NCBI GenBank assembly: GCA_025738555.1
Contig: JAOVFP010000007.1
Location: forward strand, 2,604,001-2,668,000
Length of the DNA stretch: 64,000 bases
Direction: 5' to 3'
From: Cyathus striatus
Taxonomy: Eukaryota; Basidiomycota; Agaricomycetes; Agaricales; Nidulariaceae
Of the stretch, positions 37,856 through 48,626 are shown one piece after another (position 1 is the first letter of the stretch; every line of letters starts with the position of its first letter). The notes under the pieces were generated by a model, which was not told the origin of the DNA, made no database searches, and saw only the letters and a list, made by a program, of their open reading frames with translations. Both the position numbers and the translations under genes were made by a program.

Positions 37856-38932
37856 CATGGCAGGTTTTCAGCTGTCATGTAGTGATCGGTGTTGTGCTGT
37901 AGTGAGACCTGTAGTAGATGCTGTCATGTAAGATCTTTCAAGATCATCAGTCACAGGCGTGATAGTAAAATGAGCTGGTTTACAAACATGTGATAGCAGG
38001 TGATCACAATGAAATGCTATTGGATAGCCAGAAACAATCTCTACTTTGAACCCAAACTAGAATAAGCAAGCACGCATGCTACATTCATACCTCGCGTGAA
38101 CATCATTATGAATGTCTTTATCTTGTATTGATCTCGTAAACATTTTATCTTCAGTATAGAGAATTGTAATTATAATGGTGTCCTTACGATAGGTATGTAG
38201 TTTGAAGATAAAATAGTGCTTAGATTATACTGCAGGTACAATATTGTTGTCTGCCACAAAAACAAGTGAAGGCAGGTATTTGCTTAGTTTAAAAATTACT
38301 TCAACACAGGGTCGAACTTACGACTGCATGTCATAAAAAACCTAAATTTCAGTGGCATTCTACTGTTAATCCATGTAATGTTATATAAATTAGATGATAA
38401 TATTGATTTATTGTATACCCTTCACTCACTGGTTAACCTGTAACAATTTGTTTCTCTCTCCTTTGATCAATACTCAACGTCAACCTTTGACTGCATGTAC
38501 TAAACATGATTTACAATGTATTGGTATAATTCTTCCACGTACTTTTCTTTGCCAATGGGAAGCATTCGCAATGTCTGAACTGTCTAAATGCTCTACTACG
38601 TAATTTATTAATAGCTCATAGATACAACATTAAATCTTGAACATCCGATCGTGAATGGAAGTATAGAAATAAAACATAACAGTGGCCACTAAAACACGTA
38701 CCATGTATAAATCAAACACTTGAGCTCTTCTTTCCCTTTCATTTGCACCCGTATTCATCATTTCTCAAATAGTATATCACACTAAATTTCTCATCACATG
38801 GTCGTGAACTGGTTCAACTGAATGTCACTTCCACGTGACTGATTATCTCAACGATCTACATGACAGCATACACTACAGGTCTCGTTACAGCGCAACACCG
38901 ATCACTACATGACAGCTGAAAACCCGCCGTGT
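37856..38932. mobile_element. Non-autonomous element with about 110-bp inverted ends
   Basis: The left end, GGTTTTCAGCTGTCATGTAG at 37863 and onward through GATCGGTGTTG and GAGACCTGTAGT, is matched almost base for base by the inverse of about 38815-38924. Outside this core the left reads ACATGGCA and the right, inverted, ACACGGCG, again CG against TG/CA. The interior codes for nothing recognisable. No clear target duplication was found. Confidence 0.65.
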
Positions 38933-39119
38933 CACTAGAGTACGAAAGTTGGAAGAGGGATGCTGAGTGTTGCTAGGTTTTTGTTGCTCTCCTCAAGCGA
39001 ACGTGTCCTTTACATTATGGGCCGTAACACTTCGAGGGAGAAGAGGATCGTACTTATTGATACCTTCCTCAACTTAGTTATCGGAAGCATCAGTTTACTG
39101 GACTAGATAGTATTCGAGA

Positions 39120-39360
39120 ACATTCGGCTGGTCTAGTTTTTGCTAAATGTATCTGTGCCTTGATAATACCTATGCAACCTCCTAGAGGAGGAAAGGTAAA
39201 ACATGGGAAGATACACCCCCTCCTCCCCCCTTCCTCCTGAATAATACATCCAACTTGGCGGCCCCACGCTCCTCCTCCAACGTGTATACACCTCACAATG
39301 TCCCAACCCCAGTACTGCGCTCGCAGGCCCCACAAATAGACACTGCAGTAAACTACCCAA
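39120..39360 (-). pseudogene. Fragment of DUF6699-like gene, middle part
   Basis: Read on the minus strand, GVYLPMFY, a gap, LHR and GTDTFSKN match GVYQPMFFAPPN...LHR...GTDAFSEDN of the gene at 48627. This piece lies beyond the end of the neighbouring minus-strand copy and repeats a segment that copy also contains (near 40080), so it comes from a second duplication. Confidence 0.5.
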
Positions 39361-39550
39361 TTAAGCATGAGTACTGACTGCGAGAGTGGGAGGGAGTGAC
39401 GAGGGGAAGAATGTCATTATCGTTGAACTTTCAGTGCATGGAGTTCCGCTGTCCATGAGCTAACTAAGTGCCAGGAACTAGCGAAGGCAATTTACAGTGA
39501 GGGGGCGATCCACAGGGAAGTGGGTGCCTACCACATAATCGTCACCCTGC

Positions 39551-41305
39551 CTAATCCTGGTTCCTGATGTTCTTCGTACGAATCGTAGACAAAGGAGATT
39601 GGATATGATTATGGGATATGGTTATGCCGCTGGGTGCATGGGGGTTGGCCAGCGGAGGGTGATTGATTAGATAGGAGACAGGAGAATGAGCTAGTAGAGT
39701 GCTATTTAAGGGATAGAAGGGCGAGGGAGGAGACAGAGGTGTGACGTATGTGATGCAGTTCTGGCCACCTGCATTCAAGTATGAGGATATAGTACATTTG
39801 AGTTCTCTAGACTTCGCACGAGGATTGCTCCAGCCCTCTTTGATAGTGATTTACCGCTCTGCCTCCACCCATTAGGGTTACTGAGCGTAAGCGTGACTCT
39901 GAGCGGGAAGCTAAAACGGCCATGTAGAGACTCAGAGGGAGGAATATAACCCTTCCTCTAATTTCTCAGGCATTTCACAACATTGTCCTTGCTGAACACA
40001 TCGGAGCGTCATGTTCAACTCCACCTCCGGCTATGCTAATCAAATGATACAGCTCACTGAAATGAGGAGCATACAACATGGGAAGATACACCTTCCCCCT
40101 CTTCGTCCTTCATGTTACACTCAACGCGGCTCGTTCCTCGGACGCCAAGAGTTATTACCCCTCACCATATCTCAACCTCTCGCCCGCACTAGCACGCTTA
40201 AAAGCGGACTCTGCTGCTGCAGTGGTAGAGGGATAAGCTAAATCGGCAAAGTTCGAATGCGAAAGTGGGCTAGCGGAGACGAGAGAGGGAGCATCCCATA
40301 TGTTGGACTTCTCGGTGGGCGATCCGTGGGGAAGTGAGTCGTCAGCAAGAGTGTGGTGCGTATGGCTTGGAGGAGCGCCTCTTGCGGAGTTGGAAAGGTG
40401 TAATGCGGGGTTGAGCTAGCACGATTGGGAGACTGCGCCTCAGGGAGCTTATCATAGTCTACAAGGTGTGTGAGTAATAAATGCGATTAAGAGCGAGGGA
40501 GGGATGGACTCGGACGAGATGTAGGAGAGCGAGAGCGAGAAGTAAGTGACATACAACGCATGAGCTTGAGGGAATGAGAGATCTAAGCATTTGTATGTCG
40601 TACAGAAGGGAATGCAGCGAATAGATCGTCTGTTGTGCAATCACATCAGTGTACGCAGTGGAATGGGGAAAAAACACGTACCACTCGCCAATAGAAATCC
40701 GCCTCCTGTGCAACCTTCTGAGAGTAAGCAGCGTGGTGCCAGCGCCGAATACGAATGTGATTAAGTGGAGCAAGACGGGAGAATGTCACATATCGTTGTG
40801 CATGCTGACGTATGCAGCGTAGCCTGGCCACGAGCTAGGTGAGTGGCAGGGAGAAGAAGGAGCATGGGATGTCGAGGAGGGGGCCTTCAGGGGAGTGTGG
40901 GTGGCCAGAGCGAGTGTACGGTGTATCGGTATGGTAACGCAGCGTGTGTGCGCTGAGATGAGGGGGCCGAATACGGGGTTATGCTAGCCGTGTTGGGGGA
41001 ATTGCTTGTGGGGGTGAGCATGGTCTGTAGATGTGAACGCAAGAGTGTGGAGAGAGGGAGGGGAGGGAGTGGAGAAGATAGAGTATTGGAGAGGGGGGAG
41101 GGATTGTACTAAGACGTGCGAGGGGGAAAGGGGAGAAGTGGGAAGGGGTGAGGACGTATGAAGCTTGAACTTGAGTTCGACAAGGTGGAGATATATAGTC
41201 GTTTTGCTGTCCTGCGCCAGGAAATGCATGGAATAGATGTATCCTTTGTGGTACGATCAGATCAGTATATGTTGTAGAGGATAAGAAACACGCACCACCC
41301 GCCAA
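39551..41305 (-). pseudogene. Degenerate minus-strand copy of DUF6699-like gene
   Basis: Pieces follow in the same order as in the gene at 48627. About 41260-41190 encodes HLFHAFPGAGQQN (gene: LFHAFPGARQQN). About 40320-40260 is similar DNA to about 49040. About 40110-40080 encodes VYLPMLYAP (gene: VYQPMFFAP). About 40000-39870 matches the Arg/Ser-rich coding DNA. About 39778-39551 encodes GGQNCITY and APSGITIS (gene: GGQHNISY and TPSGITIS). Frames shift several times. About 40700-40590 looks like an extra degenerate copy of the N-terminal segment. Not functional. Confidence 0.6.
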
Positions 41306-42571
41306 TCCTCATCCTGTCCAATCCTGCCCTTCCTTCAACGACGTATCAAACAAGTACCTTCGTGTAGAGCGCGCCTTCGAGTCGCAGCGTTGGAGTTGTA
41401 ATCGCAATGACTCAGTCGTGTTGAGAGAGGAAAGGGGAAGTCCTAGACACCCCCGGACTTGAAGTTCGAGCACAAATTCAACGTATCTGCTTTTGTAGCG
41501 TCTCCATTAAGCCTTGTCGAATAGAATTGTTGCTTATAAGAGTTCGACATCCAAATTCAAGAGGGAGAAAACGACTTGCAGTCACTAAATCGCGGTGACG
41601 ACCGTGAGGCTCAAAGTAAAGTTCAGAGAAGGATGAACAGACTAAGCGGAAGCGAGAAGGCGCGGGTTGCCGAGCGTGTGATTTCGGCCGTAACATTGAA
41701 TCGATAGCTGATCAAGCGAGAGGTGTTGATGGAAAGGAGACTTGGGAGCTTTATAGATGGCCTGGTACGTTACAAGTTACACTGCATTTTAAAACAATTT
41801 GTGGATCGAGATGTTAGTAGTAGACAAGAGATGGCTGGTCGTAGAGAGAGACAGCAGGGGCTACCGCATGGATATCGAGGGGGAGGAGTGGGATATATGG
41901 AGGGAGGATGGGATATAGGGCGGGAGGGCAGGGGCATACTGTATATTGGATAGGTTCGGAGTAGGGAAAGTTGTCTAACGTCGCTCGATTGTGCCCGTTA
42001 TATCTTGAATACACTTGATTGTGCTTTACGCCGTACGGTGCTCGATTCTATGGTTATGTAGAATAGACAAGGAATATATAATCTATTTTATCTTTATCCT
42101 AGCTTGATTTCATCTCGACCTGGCTTGAATAAGTTGGATTCAATCGAGCATATGAAAAAAAATCAAGCCGGAGCGAGCGTCAACGATCCAGCTGATGTCA
42201 ATCGAATCTGCTTGCTGTGGCTTGTTTACAGCTCTTCCTCCGCTCGATCCCGCTGGACCGAATTTTCACTGGGGTTTAATGGCTACTGAAGATGAGTGTG
42301 CTGGTGCGAATGATCTCGATTCATCGGTTATGGAGGATATGATAACGACAGGACAGCATGATACTCTAGAATCACTAATAGATATATCAGATTGTACTTA
42401 GCATTCATATACACACACACAATTGTCTGATGACAAGGATATCTACAATTATATTTGAATCTATGCCAAATAGATACCTACAATGCATTGTCACAGAGGT
42501 AAATCGAGTACACCTCGAGCTACCTTGAGGTGAATTAGCCGAGACCTTGGTACGACCTCACCTCACCTCGC
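41306..42571. other. Noncoding stretch before an orphan hAT end
   Basis: CpG-rich and without a recognisable gene. Short open frames at 41723-41953 and 42195-42401 have no family features. Confidence 0.35.
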
Positions 42572-42581
42572 GGCAACACTA
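42572..42581. other. Orphan hAT-like right terminus
   Basis: GGCAACACTA here equals the inverse of the terminus TAGTGTTGCC of the element at 24169. It is preceded by direct CCTCA repeats and followed by GTAGTAGT. No matching left end with that 8-mer was found, so the partner is lost or too diverged to see. Confidence 0.35.
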
Positions 42582-43087
42582 GTAGTAGTAGGTCAGGAAC
42601 TATTCCCACAGTCATTTAGGTGGGTCCGCTCTATACATTGCAACTTCCAGTCTCAACCTTCTTCATTCCACTACGACATAGAAAAGCTCGCTTCCTACTG
42701 CTATTGGTTGCTTTCCCTTTAGCATCTCTGTATCACCAAGACGAAAATTATGATCTTGCACTTTGATCAGAAGAACAGAGTCGCAAGTACTTCGAGTACA
42801 TATCTTAGGCTTACCGATAGGTCGATTGTTTACTGGCATCATCCACGCGAAGATGAACGACTATAATAATGGTATACTTGCTTTATCAAACCGAGCGCTG
42901 TATGTGAATGTTGTACATATAATTAGTTCTTTAACGCCGACAGCGTGAATACCACTGTTGTAATCGGCGTTCAAAACGGAACTAAAATAATCATTATCAG
43001 CCAAATCTACGACATCCGCGTATGCCTGAAACAGATTAGAAAGATAGTGTTTAATTATATAAGAGGCTGCGTCACCCACTGGTATCA

Positions 43088-43095
43088 TATAAAAA
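43088..43095 (+). promoter_or_regulatory. TATA box of NLR-like gene 2
   Basis: TATAAAAA lies 49 bases upstream of the ATG at 43137, within a roughly 240-bp upstream block homologous to that of gene 1. This copy keeps more CpG sites than the gene 1 promoter. Confidence 0.5.
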
Positions 43096-43136
43096 CAGCA
43101 AATTCATTGAGCAGTTTATTTCCCTTCGCTTTCAGC

Positions 43137-45465
43137 ATGGCCTCCGGAGTATTTCAAAACGCGAGCAACTTCGTGCAATATCAACCAATGATGATAGATC
43201 AGGTAGACCATCTCTAAGAGTGTATATCTATACTGTGTTCAAAATATTTAATATTTCAGGTCAACATAAACAATAATGGACGACTATCTCCAATACAACA
43301 AGCATCTCCGTGTACAAGCCAAATGTTCACAGGACAAGAACAATATCTTGATGCTTTGAAGAAACATTTTAAGCCTGAGATTTCATATGATTTAGCAAGA
43401 AAATATTTTCTTCTGTATGGAATGGGAGGTATTGGGAAAACTCAAATCTGTTTAAAGTATATAGATGACACAGAAGACTTGTAAGTCACTTTGAATTTTC
43501 TTTTAAAAAAATGTTAACTATTTTGTTACTTGTAGCTATGAGTACATGTTTTGGATTGACACCTCTTCAGATGCAACTGTGATACAGAGTCTTAGGGATA
43601 TCTTCAAGACTTATCTTGCTTCTCAGACAGTGGAGTTTTCACCAGCTGTTGTTCTCAATTGGATATCTATCCAAAAGTGCAGATGGCTGATGATATTTGA
43701 TAATGCTGATGGTTCTCCAAAAACTGTGGAGGGCTTTCTTCCATCTAAAAATAAAGGAAATATCTTGATCACAAGCAGAAATCAAGAACTGAAAAAAGTA
43801 ACCACAGTTGAAAACTCAATGGAAGTTACAGAGATGAGTGAAGATACCTCTATACATCTTCTTTTAAAAGTTTGTGGACTCTCTCAGCAATTTGAGTCAT
43901 ATGAATATGTGGCCAAAGAAATAGTTTCAGAGCTTTATGGGCTTCCACTTGCAATTGATCATGCAGGTGCATACATACTATCTGGAAGTTGTCATATTAC
44001 TGAGTTTCAGAGTGTTTACAAGAAGCACAGAGCAAAGTTAATGAACAATAAAGCATTTTGTGGTGCATCAAGGTATGACAAGACAGTTTATGGCACTTGG
44101 GAGATTTCTTTTCAAAAGATAGTAGAAATATTGGAAGATATAACAAATTATGGCAAAGCATGTGCAGCCAAATATGCAGTAAATTTGATAAATATGTGAG
44201 CCTTTCTTCACCATGAAAACATTCCTCAAATTATGTTTCAACGGGCTGCTGAGAACTACCATGCAGCACTTGCTGAATATCCAAATGAAGCCCATTTTTC
44301 TTTCATAAGAAACATGAATGAAAAATTATTCAATTTTAGTGATGATAAAAAATGGAATAATATGGTGTTTAGTGAAGCAATTGCAATGCTCATGTCATAT
44401 TCATTAATAAAAAAACACATAGGCACAAAATATCATAGCTTACACCCAGTAATTCAGCACTGGTGTCAAGATAGATTATCAATGGCTGAAAAAAAATTAT
44501 GGATTTTGAATACAGGTGGAATAGTAGCAACTTCAATAAGATTTGAGGATGGAATTGAGGAGTATACATATAGCCAAGCAATTGTGGTTCATGTTATTAA
44601 TATTCTATCAAATAAAGATGAGTTATATGGTCATAAAGACTATATGCTTCTATGGAAGTTAGCTTGTGTATTAGCAAAGACTGGCATGCACACAATAGAA
44701 ATGAATGTAAAGGAAAGAATACTAAATATAACAAAGCAAATTTATACTCAAGAGCACCTTCACACCTTTGGAAGTATGGTAAATCTTGCACATACTTATG
44801 CAAACCTTGGAAAATTGAAAGAGGCAAAGAAATTACAAGTGCAAGTACTAGAATTCAGAACCAGAGTACTAGGAAGAGAGCATCCTAACACTCTTAAGAG
44901 TATGGTAAATCTTGCATGTACATATGGAAGGCTTGGTAAATATAAAGAAGCAGAGGAATTGGAAGTGTCAACCCTAGAAATCAGTACCAGAGTACTGGGA
45001 AAGGAGCATCCTAACACTCTTAAGAGTATGGTCATTCTTGCATGGACATATACAAACCTTGGGAAATGGAAAGAGGCAGAGGAATTAGAAGTGCCAGCCC
45101 TAGAAATCAGTAACAGAGTTCTTGGGAAAGAGCATCCTGAAAGCCTTAGAATTATGGCAAATCTTGCACTTACATATGCAAACCTTGGAAAACTGAGAGA
45201 ATCAGAGGAATTAGAAGTGCTAGCCCTGCAAATCAGTACCAGAGTTTGGGGAAAAGAGCATCCTGAAACCCTTAGAATTATGGCAAATCTTGCATTTACT
45301 TATGAAAGCCTTGGAAAATGGAAAGAGGCAAAGGAGTTAGGAGTGTCAGCTCTAGAAATAAGTACAAGAGTTCTGGGAAAGGAGCATTCTGAAACCCTTA
45401 GAATTATGGGTAATCTTGAAAATACATACAGAAATATTGAAAAATTGAAAAGGCTGAATTATTAG
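43137..45465 (+). pseudogene. NB-ARC/TPR NLR-like gene 2, one nonsense codon
   Basis: Model: join(43137..43202, 43260..43480, 43536..45465). Exon 2 has the same length (221 nt) as in gene 1 and both intron positions are conserved. The NB-ARC motifs are all present: GMGGIGKT, LMIFDNAD, GNILITSR, GLPLA. At 44197-44199 the frame meets TGA where gene 1 has TGT (Cys, in NICAFLHHENIPQ). Reading then continues open in the same frame for over 1.2 kb through about six TPR units of 42 residues, ending KLKRLNY at 45465, where a frame change cuts the last unit. A protein ending at the TGA would keep NB-ARC but lose the TPR part. A sequencing error or readthrough cannot be excluded, since the rest is well preserved. 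Confidence 0.75.
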
Positions 45466-45825
45466 ATGTGGTAGTTCCTTAAACCAGAATTTCATTCTAA
45501 GATTTCTTAACTCAATTGGATAAGCTTTCACCTAAAGTGGTGATTCAATTGAATTGTTTCAATAATACTTAGATGCTGTAGTAGGGTAACCAAGTAAATA
45601 TACAATAGAGAGGTGTAGGTAGAACTGTTATTAAGCTGCTCTACATTTATGAGATCCAGTTACATGGAACTATTGTGCTATCACTGTGGTTATGTTGATC
45701 TATGTAAGTCTGTAGTGCATTGGCACAAGTCTATATGGATCAATATAAAGGGAACTTTCCAATAAGAGATATTACTGTTATATGAACTATGTAGCTCTAT
45801 GTTGTCATGTTTTTTTCCTGATGTA
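45466..45825. other. 3' flank of NLR-like gene 2
   Basis: About 45452-45520 and about 45540-45650 each have a similar copy further downstream (about 46130-46190 and 46755-46860), showing that the gene's 3' end and flank were duplicated. No gene was seen. Confidence 0.5.
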
Positions 45826-46140
45826 GGTAAAGAGTTCAATCTTGCATGTACATATGGGGTCCTTGGAAAATAGAAAGAAACAGAGGAATTAGAAGTTCAA
45901 GCCCTAGAAATCAGAACCAGAGTACTAGTTAAAGAGCATCCTGACACCCTTTCAAATATGATCAATCTTGCATGTACATATGGAGACCTTGGAAAATGGA
46001 AAGAGGCAGAGGAATTAGGAGTATCATCACTAGAAATTAGTATCAGAGTTCTGGGGAAAGAGCACTCTAAAAACCTTATGATTATGGCTAATCTTGCAAA
46101 CACATACAGAAACACTGCAAAAATTAAAAAGGTTGAATAA
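45826..46140 (+). pseudogene. Duplicated TPR tail of NLR-like gene 2
   Basis: Two and a half TPR units of the same 42-residue type (NLACTYGVLGK, stop, KETEELEVQALEIRTRVL; then EHPDTLSNMINLACTYGDL) followed by the same truncated end (NTYRNTAKIKKVE) seen at 45465. It carries an in-frame TAG near 45870 and has no start or NB-ARC part. Confidence 0.75.
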
Positions 46141-47385
46141 TAGGAAGTGGTGGTTCAATAATCTGAAACTTCATATTAAATTTCCTTGACTCAATTTATT
46201 TTGATGTCTATGTAATAATAATAAAGATAGGGCCAACAAGCAGGCCCGGGATAGCTAACTACTAAATTACTCATGTATTTAGAAATAAGAAACTGAGCAA
46301 GTAAGAAGTAAAGAAAAAGTGAAGAAATATGGGACACAATAAAAAGAGCAGGATGTTGAATAATGAAAGGATGATACCAGGCATACTAGGTAACCGTGTA
46401 AATAGATGAAAGCAAGGTGTAGCATGATATTTGCCAACGTTGAACAGGATGAAGTCATCGCACATAGAGTCCGCCAGCCCATGCAGAACCCAAACAGCGA
46501 ACCATGCCGATCTGTCCACCTATTCACCTGGTCAATCAATGGCATGAACAAAAAATAGATGAAACAACATGTACGTCTGTTCAAAATAAGGTAGTACTGG
46601 ACCCTGATAATTGATGAATGAAACAGTGGTACATATTAGACTCAAGTGGGTAATATGTTTGTATATTTAAGATAATTGTAGTGTCAGTCGATGTGACAGG
46701 AATATACTTACTTCGGTACAATGAATCAGGGTACAGCGCCTTCGCCTAAAGTGTTTACTCAATTGAATTCAACAATACCCAGATATTGTGGTAGGGTAAC
46801 CAAGTAAATGTACAGTGGAGAAGTGTGGGTAGAACTGTCATTAAGCTGTTGTATTTTTTTTACGATTTTGGTTGTTGAGGCGCTGAAGCCTGAAGGAAGG
46901 ACGACAAATTTGGACAAAATGAAAAGGCACAAGTGTCCTATTGTTCTCATATGGCATCACCTTGTTTGACAAGGTATCTCCGAGGTCAAAATTGGTTCAC
47001 TTTTTGACCTGCACGTGCACGCACGTGATTTTGTCCCGTGATTGACGCGTCGACCATTCTTTGTTTGGCCCCTTGCCTTCGCGCTTTCTTCCTTCAGTTT
47101 CCTGCACCATCTAGTACATATTGTTTTTCCTCCGTTTTGGTGTACTTGTTATCCACTTGCCACTATGGGAGCACTGGCACACTTGTTGCAACGTGGATTA
47201 TAGGGTCAGTTCCTGCTCTGGAGTTAACAGTGCGGGTAGTGGTATGCCGATTCACCGAATCTGTTTGTATGCCTGGGGAGAGGGAGCAACTGGCGTGCAC
47301 ACTTCACCTATTTCTTCCTTTTCCTCAAGCCCTCTTATGTCTGCACCTTTATGGTGCTGTTCACAGCTGTCTTCCTTGCTTCTAG
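46141..47385. other. Noncoding stretch; duplicated flank and dispersed repeat
   Basis: About 46755-46860 repeats about 45540-45650 (GTAGGGTAACCAAGTAAAT, AGAACTGTYATTAAGCTG). The 540 bp between the duplicated blocks starts near GATAGGGCCAACAAGC at about 46227, a motif shared with about 17660 and 60531, so it may be an insertion. GCACGTGCACGCACGTG-type palindromes lie near 47014-47032. An open frame at 47038-47385 has no recognisable features. Confidence 0.4.
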
Positions 47386-47778
47386 TGGAGGACAGATAGA
47401 GACGACAAGAACAGGCAAGACAATCCGATGGGTACAGCATAAATTGTTCATGGTATGTACTAAATCTTAATTTTACTTATTTCTATTTCCTGACTTTCCT
47501 CTATCTCTAGCCTGAACCTGAGGTACCCGATGACTACGACACTAATAGTAAGCATCCCTTGCCATATAAAATTAATCAATCTCTTTGATAACTTGTATTC
47601 AGCTAGACTGTGCCCTCTTATGCAGCTCGCCAAGCGATGCCATTTCTTTACAACACATAGAATTATCCGCCCCGCCATATATGACGTTAATAGCTGCGAC
47701 GTTCATCCTAATGACTACCGACACCGCCTCGTTAACGTTACTGTCGAGATTAACTTCGAACTGAGAGGTGAGAAATAA
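47386..47778 (+). CDS. Unknown multi-exon gene (partial model)
   Basis: Three exons join in one frame through consensus introns of 58 and 55 nt: 47386..47452, 47511..47547 and 47603..47778. They read GGQIETTRTGKTIRWVQHKL, then PEPEVPDDYDTN, then RLCPLMQLAKRCHFFTTHR and VNVTVEINFELRG. The stop is at 47776. The start is not identified and probably lies in an earlier exon. A donor at about 47767 (GTGAG) may instead lead to further exons up to about 47983. Codon use and CpG content are healthy here, unlike in the transposon relics, so I regard it as a real or recently active gene. I do not recognise the family. Confidence 0.4.
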
Positions 47779-47983
47779 TCCAGTACGACTGTTGCAAGAC
47801 AAACCTTGTCGCAATTCGCATCATCCTCCACCTCCTTCTGTAACAGCTAACAGTCTCCATTCTATCGTAACTTCTATCCTTCCCCCTCCCATATTTCATT
47901 CTCATCTCATTAACGACGTGAACAAGACATTGAACATTCACAACGCCAAAATTCATTACACCAAGAAACGCCACGCTGTCTAG

Positions 47984-48626
47984 AACAGGAAGAAACCTTA
48001 TACTACCTTGCTCGACATCAACACACCTCATGTTCAACTTTAAAACATGACAAATGATACTTTTTTGTTACTCGTAAACTCGTTCTTACTCTTCTCAAAA
48101 TGTACCTCTGTACTGTACTTATATAACTGATAATCTTTTTTGGTAACCCAATCATAACCTTTTTCCGTGTTATTTGTTCCCTGTGAACTTATACACCAAC
48201 TCTACCAATTTTTATTCATCAAAGTCAAACAAGGTTCTCGCCAACGCAGTTGGCAATTCCCAGTTCAGACCCACACTCCAAAGCTCCCGCATAACACACT
48301 CAAACAGAGGCTGTGCATTAGCACTGTCATCCTCCGCTGGGCGCCGTTTTCGGAACCCACAGGCTCAGTGGGAACGCTGAGAAGACGCTGAGACAAGAGG
48401 GCGATGTGCTTCGATGGCAACTCATCCAGTGTCATTCTTGTACAGCTTCTACAGGTCTTTGTTCTCTGCCACCTTTTTGCTTTATTACCTCGAGTGTACA
48501 GGCCACTTCGTTCTCTCCTCTCAACAACACCAACACTTCAACTCGACACTACCCGCTGCGGGAACTTACTTATCAGATACGTTATCGAAGGAACAATAGG
48601 ATAGGATACGATAGGAAAGGATAAGA
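47984..48626. other. Intergenic, nothing recognised
   Basis: The region between the unknown gene and the DUF6699-like gene. Overlapping open frames at 48167-48624 look like chance frames. It may contain the promoter of the following gene, but no clear TATA box or CCAAT motif was identified. Confidence 0.4.

Noticed and set aside
44197..44199. Recoding of TGA as an amino acid in NLR-like gene 2
   Set aside because: Other genes here use TGA as a stop or show it as obvious decay, and no recoding structure was recognised; a nonsense mutation is simpler.
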